This document shows, one piece after another, positions 44,900-57,651 of a stretch of 64,000 bases of DNA. The translations under genes and the position numbers were made by a program. Position 1 is the stretch's first letter; every line of letters begins with the position of its first letter. The notes under the pieces were generated by a model. It did not search any database and was not told where the DNA came from. It was given only the letters and a program-made list of their open reading frames with translations. The stretch is from Welwitschia mirabilis (lineage: Eukaryota > Gnetophyta > Gnetopsida > Welwitschiales): assembly GCA_051453625.1 (NCBI GenBank), contig JBOZIK010000001.1:83806631-83870630 (forward strand), given 5' to 3'.

Positions 44900-45224
44900 A
44901 CACTCACAACCTTTGATGTCATAGTCCAACTTCAAAGCTCACTACTACTTAAGTCCTGATCTCTTCTAGTAGAATCTGGATCCTATTAGGATTTAAACTT
45001 CTGATCACCTAAAAATCACTGTAAATAAGCTTAAGACTGAGCCATGGTAAGAGCTTTATTTATTGACATGCTACAATTAATCTCCATAATGAAATCTGTA
45101 GATTCTATAACATTCTGATATACTGTGAGAGATTCAAAATTCATTTCTTCAAGAAAGGGCTATTTAGGATAGGTGGTAATACCTTTGAGATGTGATCTAA
45201 ATTTTGCCCTAATATTTCAAGAGC
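44900..45224 (-). pseudogene. Possible relic of a host-gene exon
   Basis: On the minus strand a good splice-acceptor (TTTCCTTAACAG, ending at 45225) is followed by ALEILGQNLDHISKVLPPIL and NSPF, then, after one frame change, FLEEMNFESLTVYQNVIEST and DFIMEINCSMSINKALTMAQS. Codons carry little AT bias and the residues look like a soluble helical protein, unlike the transposon relics. Later stops (TAA, TAG) could come from Gln codons. I do not recognise the family. It may also be chance; a protein search would settle it. Confidence 0.3.
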
Positions 45225-45387
45225 CTGTTAAGGAAATATTAATGAGTAAGAGATTTATTGGATGAAGGATTTAAGGAGTAGGCTCTTCCAAAATGGAAGG
45301 GAAAAATTCATTAGCTATAATGATATTTTTCTTATATATGGAAGAAAGTCTATTAGTCTTTTGATAATAAGAGAATTCAAAAAACAA

Positions 45388-45480
45388 GGGTCTTAGTTCA
45401 TTTGTTAAATTTAGTAAGTGATTTTTTTGTAATTGGGAGTTCGGATCCCCATTGAGGGGTGTGGATGGCTCTAACTAAAT
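45388..45480 (+). other. tRNA-derived (SINE-like) sequence, tentative
   Basis: GAGTTCGGATCCC at 45438-45449 resembles a polymerase III B box; TCTTAGTTCATTTGTT at 45391-45406 could be a decayed A box about 47 bp upstream. It is distinct in sequence from the candidate near 6434. Confidence 0.25.
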
Positions 45481-45505
45481 CCCAAATAATTCATAATTAT
45501 AACCC

Positions 45506-48500
45506 CAAGGAGCATTGATATAGCTTAATAGGATATGACAAGACAAAAAAAGATAGGTCTTTTAAGTGAAGTTATAATACATAATGAAAACAAAATAAAT
45601 TTTATTAAATTCTATATCTCTTTAAACTACAAAATGATTTTAAATAAATTGGTGATTCTCAATAATCTTATCATCATTTATTATTATGATTTTAAAATTT
45701 GCCTTTTTATTTGGGGCTATATTCATATTTGTATTTCTAAGACTTACACATTTGTATTTCTAAGAAAATTTAAAATTTTAGGCTTTGACACCTTGTGTTA
45801 CCATCGTGGTAATATCTAATCTACATCTTTTACTATTTTATTAACTATATAATAAAAATAAATCTCATATCAATACATCTCATAATCACTTAATGAAATA
45901 TCAACTTCTAATTATTGATTTGAAATTTTGCAATATCCTTAAAGAGTAAACTTTGCAATCTTTTTAAAATGGTGACAAATACTAAGGAAAGTACCTAATA
46001 AAGTAGGAGGGGGGAGGAGGGGGTGGAAGGGAAGGAGGTGGAGGGAAATAAAAAACAAATTGGGATAATGTACCTTTAGTGAATTATAAAGGATATTATA
46101 TTAGTTTCTTAGTATCCTCATCTTCTTATGATTACTTAAAATAGTATGACCATCGAGTTTCTATAGATTATAAAAGAATGATTTCTTTCTTATCATGTGA
46201 TTATTACATCCCCTATTTAGATACCACACATCATTGTGATTGATCTTGAATAATATCAATGAGAGGAGAAACTTATCTTCTCTTGCAAATAACATTTGAC
46301 TTTCTTGTTCTTATACACAATAAAAGTAAGTTGATCACTTCATGTTATGATTCTTTTTTAAATAACCATCCTTCATGTAATTGTTATTCTTATAATACTA
46401 ACAAAATATTTCTTATTTATTATTTTTTTTTACTTATTTCTTGTAAAAAAGTATAGCTACTAAGTTCATAGATTATTCATTCTTTATAAAAAATGTGGTA
46501 ATTTAAGTTACCTATCATGTTTTAGTAGCTACATTTTCACAATTTATAATTTTTTTCTTGGAAATTTTAAGGCTTCATATAAATTCAACCATGGCCATTT
46601 TTGTGAGGTTTTAAGCCTTATAAATGATAAAGGTGATAGGATTAAATCACTTAGAAAATCTTCCCATGATGTTTGAAATAGTTATTACTTCATTAACCAT
46701 GTTTTTTAGTAACTATGAATGATAGAATTGAAAGCTTAAGTAAAGACATAACTTAGGATAAGATAATCTTGATAAAAATGAAACTTAATAATTAGAGTAA
46801 GTAATAAAATTTTTCATTAATAAGAAATGAACGTATTTATCAAATCAAGCTTAGCTTTTTTTTAAATACATTTTTACTAAGTAATGAAATAATAAATTAT
46901 TATGAAATTTCATGAGTTATCTAAAGGAATCCAAAGACCTCATATAAAATGAAGAATTTTTAATAAAGATAATGATCAAATCATGTTATGATGTAGCTTC
47001 TTAATTTAAATTTTCTATGAGGCCCATAGAGAATGTAAGACATTACTTTAACAATACTTAAGTTGTTTAAATAATGGTACTCATGTACATAATACACAAT
47101 TGAACTATAGTCTTTATTTTGTATCAATATCATTATCAAGAGATAAATTATCTTTTAACCTATTCCATATTACTTTGGATAAGGTATTTATATATATATA
47201 AGATCATTTAGTATATCATCTACTATAGAACCTTATATTTAAGATGATCATAAAAAGCCTAGATGATGTTCTAAAAATACATGATAACATGATATTAACA
47301 ATGAGTGCTTAGTCAATGACTTTCATGTAACATGATTTTATAGTTGTTATAACTACACTTAAAAATATAAATTTCTTTGTCTTGACTATATAACACTCTA
47401 CTATAGACAACTCATTCATAAGATAACATCAACATTAAAATTCTAGCTTCAACATCATACTTATAAAACTAATACACAAAACAACCATTCTTTTTTAGTA
47501 GAAACATGAAGGTAAAACTTTTTTCATGGTAAACTTCTGGCATGGATGAAATACATATTTAACTTATAAGTATAGATTAAGAAAAAAATTAATATGAAGT
47601 TATTGTTATAGGTTTGTATTATTAGACCATGTTTTCAAATTTTTAAGACATTAAACATATCATTGTATAAATTATAGCCTTGATTTTATTACTTGTTAGT
47701 TTTTGAAGAGTACTGTTCATGGTACCAAATTAAGTTTACTACATTATACAAAACATGAAATCGTGTTTGAAAATACTATTTTATATTACTCATGTCTAAT
47801 ACATCTTTTTTAAGTTAGTGATACAAAAATTATACCATGCTTAACAAATTTAGCATTACATAGATCTTCTATAATGGATTCAAAACAAGGAGATTCATAA
47901 AAAGAAGTTATTGTTTCTTCTTTTTCCTTTTTTTTAAACTTTAAAATTTTAATAAAATTTTCTTTTCTAGAATTTGCACTTATAGATTGAGATCTTATAA
48001 TATGTTTGATAGAAGGTGTTATGGGTCAAAAAACTATAAGAAATTCTTCAATTACATTAAGCATTACCCCATAATAAAGTTTGATTTTCTCATCTTTTAG
48101 TTTTTAAACTCTTTTCTATAACTAAAATTAATTTCCTTTTGTCCTATAATTTACTTATCTTTATTTATAAGTTCATTTATTTTATCTTCTATTGATTATT
48201 TTAGTTCTATATTCATTATTGAATCTGACTAATTATAACTTCCTTAAGTTGTTTTCTATGTTACTTTATTTTATAATTTCATGCTTTAGATACTTTGGAC
48301 TTAGCAATTTCTATGGTAAAGGATAAGACTATCTACCAAACTTCTTCTTCCTTCTTTTTTACTACTTTATCTTGCATGTATGATAATAGGTCAAGTCTCA
48401 CATTATGAAATCAGAGAGAATGAGCTATGGAATAAAGTATTTCGTAATTTAACTCATTTATAATAACATATTCCTTTGAATCAATTCAAGCACTGCCATT

Positions 48501-50669
48501 TCTATAAAATTGTATTTGATTATCCATATAACCACTCAATGCTATGAACAAAAGATGGAACTTTTTAACATAACATTTACTAGTAACCAAATATAGATAG
48601 GCCTCTAAAATAGCGATGTTGATTCATTCATATAATTTTTTGCTAATATCTATCTCACTAGAAGTAATAAGACCCAATAACTATAATTCTAATGTGATTT
48701 TTTCCTTTAGTTTTACCTTCATGATCTTCTTTATTCCATGGCACTTAAGTTCCTAACACTTGAGTGGCTATTAGAAACTAGGTATTTGAGATGTATAGGA
48801 CTAGGATCACTTCTATGTAATTTGTGCTATAGGTTCTAGCTCATGAAGAGTTTTCCAAAGCTTTTTCCAATATAGAGAATAGTATTAAACTTATTGTATT
48901 TAAGTTACTTAGATCCAAATACTATATCAACATCCTGTAAATTCCCCTTGGTCTAAAGAATCTACCTCCTCTATTGTAGTGTTATTCTATATAACCATGT
49001 TAATACAGCCATTAGAATCATGCCATAATAAAAATAATGTCTATTATATTTAGTGAATTCTTTTTCCTAAGGTACCTTAATATTATCATATAAATTTGTT
49101 ATAATAATTATAAATCAAGAGAAACCATTTCTTATTTTATGGGACTTTAACAAATACTATAACCTAAAACATGTCATTACCTTCCTATTATTACTTAATT
49201 CTCTAGTTGATAATAACTACCAATGATATTTTATAAGAAGATTTAAATAAATCTATAAGAATTTTCTTTTGTTTGAATACATTACCCTATATCTAGAAAA
49301 GTATGCTTTAAAGAACACATTCATAATTTATGCCCCTAGTGTGATTAGAGATTTTTTTTATTATCTAAAATGGATAGAGCACATGACAGAGCTATCTTTC
49401 CCTTAGTTAATGTTAGTCCAACAAAATATGGATTTGCTAGGGCTAGATCGAAGTAGGTGAAAGAGGCTTTCCCCATGTCCATAATCACAGATGAAAGGCA
49501 CTTCCTATAAATACCCAAATACCTTATGATGCATTCATCTCCTATTAAGACTACATATTGATTCCCATACCTTAATTATTGGTGCAACATGAGTTTCTTA
49601 AGTGGAGTTGAAGTTGATGATTTCATTCTTATACATCCCTAATGTAAGTTTCATGAGTGGATTATGTAGTCCTTTGATTAAGAGAAAATAGTAATTATAT
49701 ACTCTAAGACTCTTTAGATATTTTAGCTATTTCATAGACTTAGGACCCAAGGTGAAATCAAATTCATCTATTATAAAAACCTAGCTTTAAATTGGAATAA
49801 TTGTTAATTCCTCTGCTCATATGGAGGAAGTCAAAATGTATGGGATTAGAATAGAAGAAATTTCTTTAATAATTTTAATAAAATATTCAAGGAAAAAAAA
49901 ATCATGAGGCATTATTCTCAAAGAACTTAAAAAGTGTATTCTCAAAAAATTGCAAAAATTATAGAAATAACTTATCATAGAAATATGAAGACCACTCTAT
50001 AATTTGAAATAATGTGAAAGTAATCTTGGCCACTAAGTAACCACTAATATATTACCTTTTACTTCTTAATTATTATGTAATATACTAATTTAATATTAAA
50101 TTCACATCATTAATGAAATAGCTTTATCAACTCTATTATCAATTAGATTTTAATAACATCTAACCTTTCAACTAGGCTAGGTAAGGTAGTGTCTTATTAT
50201 ATCATGCTAATATGTGGAAAAATACTAGATTTTAATTTTGAAAGTATTAACATCATAAATTTGTGATTCTATGGATAGTTGTCCATTAGAATTAGATTTT
50301 CATAGTGTATTATAATAGCATATTAGCATAGATAAGAATAGGATTGACTAATAAGAGACTGACCACACAACACTCCTACATGTCATTCTAAACTAGGTAA
50401 TCCCATAATATATATGACTTTACCAATAGTCATCAATAATTAGTAACATATTTAAATTATTAATGTAGTTATTAACATAATTATTCACCTTTACTAACAA
50501 ATATAATAACTATAATTATTATAAGAAAACATCCATGATATAATAGTTAAAGGCAAAATGATGTTAACATAGTAATTATCTTGTCATTATTACATGATAG
50601 TATGGTCTTTAAATTTCCAATAGATATTCCTAACTTTAGTTCCTACAAAGTAATATTAACCACATTAGA
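45506..50669. other. AT-rich interval without recognisable genes
   Basis: Over 5 kb of AT-rich DNA. Short frames (45535-45819 plus, 94 codons; 46259-46456 plus, 65 codons) are low-complexity and have no motif. It contains a G-rich island (46006-46046), a short (TA)n at about 47188-47200, and one plant-like TATA sequence (CTATAAATACCC at about 49506). I see no transposon domain. Confidence 0.5.
46006..46046 (+). other. G-rich purine tract, possible G-quadruplex
   Basis: 41 bases made of G with A and two T, including runs of six, five and three G. It stands alone in DNA that is otherwise strongly AT-rich. Confidence 0.7.
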
Positions 50670-51252
50670 CTCTCATAAGGGTTTACCTTAGGATTGAGGA
50701 ANNNNNNNNNNNNNNNNNNNNNNNNNNNNNNNNNNNNNNNNNNNNNNNNNNNNNNNNNNNNNNNNNNNNNNNNNNNNNNNNNNNNNNNNNNNNNNNNNNN
50801 NNNNNNNNNNNNNNNNNNNNNNNNNNNNNNNNNNNNNNNNNNNNNNNNNNNNNNNNNNNNNNNNNNNNNNNNNNNNNNNNNNNNNNNNNNNNNNNNNNNN
50901 NNNNNNNNNNNNNNNNNNNNNNNNNNNNNNNNNNNNNNNNNNNNNNNNNNNNNNNNNNNNNNNNNNNNNNNNNNNNNNNNNNNNNNNNNNNNNNNNNNNN
51001 NNNNNNNNNNNNNNNNNNNNNNNNNNNNNNNNNNNNNNNNNNNNNNNNNNNNNNNNNNNNNNNNNNNNNNNNNNNNNNNNNNNNNNNNNNNNNNNNNNNN
51101 NNNNNNNNNNNNNNNNNNNNNNNNNNNNNNNNNNNNNNNNNNNNNNNNNNNNNNNNNNNNNNNNNNNNNNNNNNNNNNNNNNNNNNNNNNNNNNNNNNNN
51201 NNNNNNNNNNNNNNNNNNNNCTCTCATAAGGGTTTACCTTAGGATTGAGGAA
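50670..51252. other. 519-N gap with identical 32-bp flanks
   Basis: 50670-50701 and 51221-51252 are identical (CTCTCATAAGGGTTTACCTT...). A (TA)n tract (51252-51278) follows the right copy. The assembler probably failed at the microsatellite and left overlapping ends. Confidence 0.85.
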
Positions 51253-51278
51253 TATATATATATATATATATATATATA
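51252..51278. repeat. (TA)n microsatellite
   Basis: About thirteen TA units. Confidence 0.95.
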
Positions 51279-51970
51279 GAGTAAGATATTTTTAGAAAAT
51301 ACAAAAAAGAAAGCCAAAAAATAAACATGTAATACAAGTAAATAATGATACATACTTGGAAGCTATAAAAGCCATTACCTAAGAAAAAGTCATTATCTAA
51401 GTTTATAATGGTAAATAATATTATAAACCTTAATATTAGAATACTCATCACACATCTTCATTTGCCATGCTCTATATGAGATGTGAAAGTCTATTTCCAT
51501 TGATATAACAAAATCAATGACAACCAAATCAATGGTTATCATAGTAATACATGCCACTATCATAATGAAAATATTCAACATCATTATCTCTAAAAGTATA
51601 AAAAAACTTAATAATGATGCAAAGGCTTAAATTTATTTAATATTTTTACTATAACCATAATACAAATGTGAAAATAAGATCCTAAGATAAAATATAAAAG
51701 GGAAAAAAACATCACCTAGAATTTTTTTAAATAATGGATAATAGGATGTCATATGAGCTATTTTTACACTAGAAGAGAGTATTCTTAACTCTAAAAAATG
51801 TCTGAATTGAGTTGGAATAATGAGTTCTATTTTAATAATGATTACCTAAAGAAACATATTATTATTTTAAAAAAGTTTAAAAATATTATACCTTTTATAA
51901 AATATCACCTTTATGTCTTTTATATGTTTACATGAAGGTTTGAAAATATTTAAACTTTGGGGTTGAGGAT

Positions 51971-53590
51971 TGTTGAACTCCAAGAGGAGGGGTAAATGCA
52001 TTCCACCAAATAAAATTTTTAACTAATAAGAAAATGAAAAATATAATAAAAGAAATACATTACCCAGATAATATGGTTCCCTAAACTAGGTACATCCACA
52101 TATAGAAGGTAGCTTCCTCTCACACCTTTGGATACTGGTGCATCACCAACCTTATAAAAATATGAAGGTCCCCTCATGAGGTAGTACTTTCTTTCCTCTG
52201 GGAAATAGTGGTTTTAGCTTTACCACAAACTTTACAATAAAGTGAGAGTTTCCTCAAAAGTTAACACTTTCTTCCCCTCAAGGAAATAGTGGTTTTGGCT
52301 TATCCCTAACCTTACGATAATATGGGATTCTTCTCATAAGAGAGCAATCTCTTTTGTTCAACAAAATAGTGGTTTTAACTCACTACTAATCTTAAAAATA
52401 TATGAGAGTCTCTTCATAATGTAGCACTCTCTTCCCCTTAGGAAATAGTGGTTTTCTCTTACCACAAATCTTACAACAATGTGAGTGCTTATATGCATAA
52501 CCTTAATGCACACCTATACAAGGGTTTCTTTACAATGAGTTTGATAATACAATAATGGACTTTATAGTAATATTCAAGAATAAGATATTCCAACAATATA
52601 AGAACCAAAAAATACAATACAACAATAGGCCTGAATGATGTAGTGTTAAAGAAGACATAAGTTCCTTATTATTGTCATCATCACACATGCTCACAAATGA
52701 TGTGGTAATGTGGGATCCAAGAATGAATGATGTAAACAATGCAAGCTTCTTTAAAATAATAATTCTAATCCTTCATGAGTATTTCTAATCACTATGCATT
52801 TGTTCTTCGTGCTAGATTCATTTGTTATATTTCTTGAAAGTGTTTGATTTGTTTCATGACATCATGCATTTATATTATTAAAGAGAGACTAGCTATTTAA
52901 CTTCAAATAGTAGCCATTTAATCTTTGTTATCATCATGTAATTGATAGGAACATCGAGGCATCAGGTGCACATATTCATTTTTTTATGTGAAATTTGATA
53001 TATGAGTTCTTCAAAATTAAAAACATTTACTAATAATCAGACATCTTCACTTAGTAGACAACGTCAATGAACCTACCTAGAAATTGAGAAAACTTACTCT
53101 ATATTTTCATTTGCCCTCTATGTTCATGAATCCCTAATGTACAACTTAATAGCTCACCTAAAGCGTAAAATACTTATCAAAGTATAAAATAACTCTATTA
53201 CATGTTTTAGTTCAGTATAGACATTTTCAAACATGTAGATGTCTTTCATCAGTGTCAGATTTAACTTTCAACATAGTCATCTTTAATGTGTTAGTTGTCT
53301 TTAATCTATAAATTAAAACTGGTGCATCATAGACATCTTTAATTTGTAAAGGTCTTTATCATAGATGTATTTTAATTATAGACATCTTCACCATATATGT
53401 CTTCCTTACTATAGATATATTTATACAACTAATTTTTCATTTCAAAATCTAAGCCTTTTTGTGAGATATCATTTTTAAAGATCCAATAACAACCAATGCT
53501 TATCATGATCTGATTTCTTTGTAATGATCTGTCTACATAACGACATAAAATATTTGACAAGTGGAATGATCAAAACTAGGTTTACTAATA
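51971..53590 (-). repeat. 3' LTR of the long copia element
   Basis: Starts (plus strand) TGTTGAACTCCAAGAGGAGG and ends CTAGGTTTACTAATA before the polypurine tract. It aligns with 62222-63863 from the 80-bp repeats to the end, although its first 230 bp have no partner there. It contains repeated AGATGTCT/AGACATCT motifs between 53040 and 53420. Confidence 0.65.
52128..52475. repeat. 80-bp minisatellite inside the LTR, four to five copies
   Basis: AAATAGTGGTTTT starts at 52203, 52284, 52364 and 52443, so the period is 79-81 bp; an incomplete copy precedes. Each unit contains CTYTTCCCC and ATATGAGAGTCTCYTCATAA-like sequence. Confidence 0.9.
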
Positions 53591-53608
53591 ATTTTTCCCT
53601 TTTTGATG
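53591..53608 (-). other. Polypurine tract of the long copia element
   Basis: Minus strand AAAAAGGGAAAAAT directly before the LTR start TATTAGTAAACC. It would prime plus-strand cDNA synthesis. Confidence 0.6.
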
Positions 53609-54649
53609 ATGTCCAAAACTTGACAAATCTCATTAGTATAATCTCCTTTAATCAATTAAAGTTAGATACTCATATTCAAGAGAAATGCATATAATCAACT
53701 TTTACAATGGTACTGAAAAAATAATGATATCAAATAATTGAATAATCATGTAGAATATAGAGAGAGAAAGGCCCAAAAGCATTTAAAAATACCATTTAAA
53801 ATAATTATCAACTAATTCTAAAAAATGTGCTTATAATAATGTGCTAACAATAAAAATTAGAGCATATTACTAAAAGTGTATTAATTAAATATGATATTAA
53901 AGATCATAAAAATAGATCAATAGGTAATGATATTAAAGCATAAAAGTATGCTAACAGTAAAGATAATAATAAAGTATAATAATAAAATATGTCAAACAAC
54001 AACGATGATGAAAATGATAAGGCATGATAATGTGTAACAATTAACAAAAGTGAGCATCAATGAATAATGATGCCATTCAGGGATTCAATTTAACATCTCA
54101 AATACAAGTACTCTATGTCCAACAGGACATCCTCATGTTAAAGGATAATGTATCCAACTGAATATAACTAATTTATCAATTCTTCTTCATTGGTTTTCCT
54201 AAATGTGTTCCCATTTTTAAATAACAAAGAAAAGGATATACTTATTAAGAGTAGAGTTACTAGTATAATACATGCCTTCTCCTTGTTCTTTACTATTATT
54301 ATTACTATCATGGATTGTGGATGTCTATAGGATATAAGATGAAAAATATGTAGGCGATAGAGTATAGTACTCTTTAAAAGGATGTTGAGAGGTTTCACAT
54401 AGGCCCTCATAGGTCTGTCTTATCATATGTTGTTACATTTGAAAAGTGATGGACATCCTAAGAAAGTTGGATATGGATGTCGCTATGGAAGATGATGGTA
54501 ATTAAATCCTGAAAAGTAGTAAAACATGAAGACGCTATGTGTGAGATGGCAATGATCATGATATACACAATGAAGGTGTAGAAGATAAGTGTGATGATGA
54601 AGAGGACCTAGAAGATGATGATGTCTAAGTAGGATAACAAATTAAAATA

Positions 54650-55900
54650 TGGCGATGAGGTTGACAAAAGATAAGAGGCTAAAGATCTAAGCCCTTAGGC
54701 ACTATCTCCTACTATTAACTTGGTTATGATGGACTAGGAACCTGTTGCTTCCCTTGCATCTATGCCCTTATGAGATCACAATACTTCTCTTAAATTTATA
54801 TCTCATCTACTAATAACTTATCTATAGAATCATTGCTAGTAGCTGCCTTGCTCAAGTCATAACCTATTTCATGTGGAGCTAAATGTTCCTCTTCTTCTTC
54901 TAATTCCTCCTCCAAATTTGACCATGTGGGAGCCTCATTGATTCCCCATTCTTTGCTAATACATCATCCTTTTTGGTTATGGATCTATGTCTTTTTAATC
55001 TTAAAATTTTTTTACTAAATTTTCCAACCATTTTTACTATTGCCTTTAATACCTTCTTGATTGATGATGAACTGTGTGTTGTAGTGAAGTAAGATCTCTA
55101 AAATTACGAAGGCCTCATACTTATGGCCTTCCTAGTGACATTGGAATTCTTCATTTGTTACTAAATTCAACTAGTGATTTCTTTATGTGAATAAGATTAA
55201 CTTAAGGAACTAAGATGTTTGCACTACTAATAATCAAAGTGATAAGATAAGGATGATCCAAATTTTAACCCTTTTGAAATAGAAAGATAATATCCATACA
55301 CAAAATGAAACTACCTTCTTTAATCAAAATATTATAAAACATGATTAAACAGAGAATAGACACATCTAGAATTATATCTTTTCTCTCTATATTTTTCACA
55401 AACTTCATTCTAGGGTGTTTAAATACAATATTACTCATGGTTCTCTGTGATACATTTAAAGCTTTAAAAGTAAAAATCTTTTTAAATGAACATACATATA
55501 ATGAAGAAAGATTTGAATCATCTATTCTAAGTAATGAATTTATAAAACTAGAATATAGATGCAATGAAGTACCTCTGACATAAGCTTGATAGACACTTTT
55601 GATATCATCTATCTTGTGGGTGTTGGCATAGAACTTCCTCATCATAGGATTTGGAATATTCTAATCTAACTAAATAATCATTTCTTAACAAACCCATGTA
55701 AATTAAGCCACAAGTTAATCTCTATACTACCTATAACATCTAAGGGTTCTTTCTATAATAATATAATTTCTTGTCTAAGTTTTAGATCTTCTTGCTATTG
55801 CCTCATGATAAAACTAAGGATCATATTATAATCTTTGAAATTCTAAAGCTTGTTCTTTTTCTCTTGATATACCAATAGACTTTCTTCTAATTACTTTTAT
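54650..55900 (-). pseudogene. Extra (ORF3/env-position) protein of the copia element, copy 1
   Basis: An open stretch 55645-55265 (126 codons) begins MMRKFYANTHKIDDIKSV and has AYVRGTSLHLYSSFINSLL, LNVSQRTMSNIVFKHPRMKF and a leucine/isoleucine-rich ILCLIMFYNILIKEGSF. 'REFYAN....VRG....IN.LL' is the signature of the plant transposon protein family Pfam PF20167, as I remember it. Frameshifted remains continue to about 54650 with HYNTQFIINQEGIKGN and an acidic segment WSNLEEELEEEEEHL. It lies between RNase H and the 3' LTR, the env-like position. Its function is not known. Confidence 0.6.
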
Positions 55901-56644
55901 AATATATATGAAAAATGTAATAAAAACTCAATTGAAATACAAAATAAAAATAAAAATAAAAATAAAAATATGAACTATGAAAAGAATAGTCTTATTATTG
56001 CTTATTGTGAAGATAACTTGTAAATCCAAGATGTATTAGTAGTGAAATAAATAAAAAATCAGGTATTAAAAATTCTCTGAGAGAGATACTTCTTGAGTGG
56101 ATTCCTAAAAATAATACTTAATGGTTCCTTTTCCAAATAAAAAAGGTTAAAACCCAAGGTTTTTGGTGCATTTTAATTACACAATAGTATAGTCAATACA
56201 TATGCTTGATAAAAGATATCTAAAATGCAAAATGTAGATGTTTATAAAGCTAAAGATGTCTACTATTAAGAAATTTTTAACACATTTTATTATTGTCAAT
56301 AATTTTATAAAATTAAATACAACTATTTCAAAAAATTCAAAAAGTATACTTAACCATTGATGACATATATAAAGTTCAAGATGCCTAATTCAAAGATGTC
56401 TATGAATCTAAAGATGTCTTTATAATTAGACATTTGCAAAACTAAAGGCATCTAAAATGAAAGTTCTCGAAACATTAAAATATTCTATGAATAATACAAT
56501 AATAATAATAACTATTTAAAAAATTAAAATTACAAGCACATAATTTAACTTTTACTATCTATAACTATAATCTCAACTCATAAGATAATTATAATGTGGA
56601 GCTAAGAATTTAAATGATATTACCTATTAACTTACCTAATTAGA

Positions 56645-57285
56645 CAAGGCTCAATCCTTAAGTTCCTACATAGCTTTATATATCTTTTAGTACTTAGAGG
56701 TTTTTTGATCACATTAGTAATATGATTGCCTGTACTAATTCATTTTATTGTAATATCTTTATTTTGAACATGATCTATAAGAAAGTAATGCCAAATCTCA
56801 ATGTGTTTGATTCTTAAGTTTTGTGTAGGATTTTTTAATATATTAATGATACTCTTATTATTATAATAAATGGGAATTCTATCCATGAAGATTATAAAAT
56901 ATTTTAATGTTTACTTAATCCATAGTAGTTATGCATAGTAACTTTTGGTAGCAATGTGCTTAGTCTTACTAGTTAATAAAATGGTTGAGTTCTTCTTTTT
57001 ACTACTCTAAGAAATCAGGCATTGTCCAAGCAAAAATCATGTTCCACTTGTGTGTCTTCTATCATCTTTGCATCCTATCCAATCTACATTATAATATCCT
57101 ACTAAATCAAGGCAAAAATCTTTTGAGTACCATAGGACCTAATTAGTAGTATCTCTCAAGTAGTGAAAATTTCTTTTAGTAACTATGAGATGTGATTCAC
57201 AAGGATCACTTTGTTAACATCCATAAATTCCTATACTTAATGTAATATTTGGTGTACTATTAGTATGTCATATCCCATTTTTTTT
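56645..57285 (-). pseudogene. copia RNase H relic
   Basis: Minus-strand translation from about 57240: SDPCESHLIVTKRNFHYLRD, VLWYSKDFCLDLVGYYNVDW, IGCKDDRRHTSGT, LLGQCLIS-stop-SSKKKNST, LLTSKTKHIATKSYYA, LLWIK, RIPIYYNNKSIINILKNPTQ, RIKHIEIWHYFLIDHVQNKD and, after a stop, STGNHITNVIKKPL. This is the complete copia RNase H and tail. Several Asp/Glu residues (DADW to NVDW, EAEYIA to KTKHIA, CDN to YNN) are replaced, so it is inactive. The upstream RT is cut off at about 57285. Confidence 0.9.
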
Positions 57286-57651
57286 AACCTTATTTACTTG
57301 AATAATAAGTATATTAAGCTTTTATTCAAATTAATAATTATCCTTGTTTAAGATCCTTATTGAATAAGATGTCATTTTAAAACTAACCTTAGTTTGTAAT
57401 CTTTATAATTTACCATGAAAATAATACAAATTATGTTAAAAGGCTTTTATGAGAAAATATATTCAAGCAATAGATTAGATAATTCCATTATATAAAGAAT
57501 TAAAATCACATGATAAAACAATTAAAAGTTTTAAAGAGAACGTGATAATATNNNNNNNNNNNNNNNNNNNNNNNNNNNNNNNNNNNNNNNNNNNNNNNNN
57601 NNNNNNNNNNNNNNNNNNNNNNNNNNNNNNNNNNNNNNNNNNNNNNNNNNN

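Noticed and set aside
49500-49520. CTATAAATACCC as a gene promoter
   Set aside because: A good TATA match, but no open reading frame or LTR structure follows; AT-rich DNA produces such matches often.
50688-51242. Open frames of about 180 codons on both strands
   Set aside because: Made almost entirely of N.
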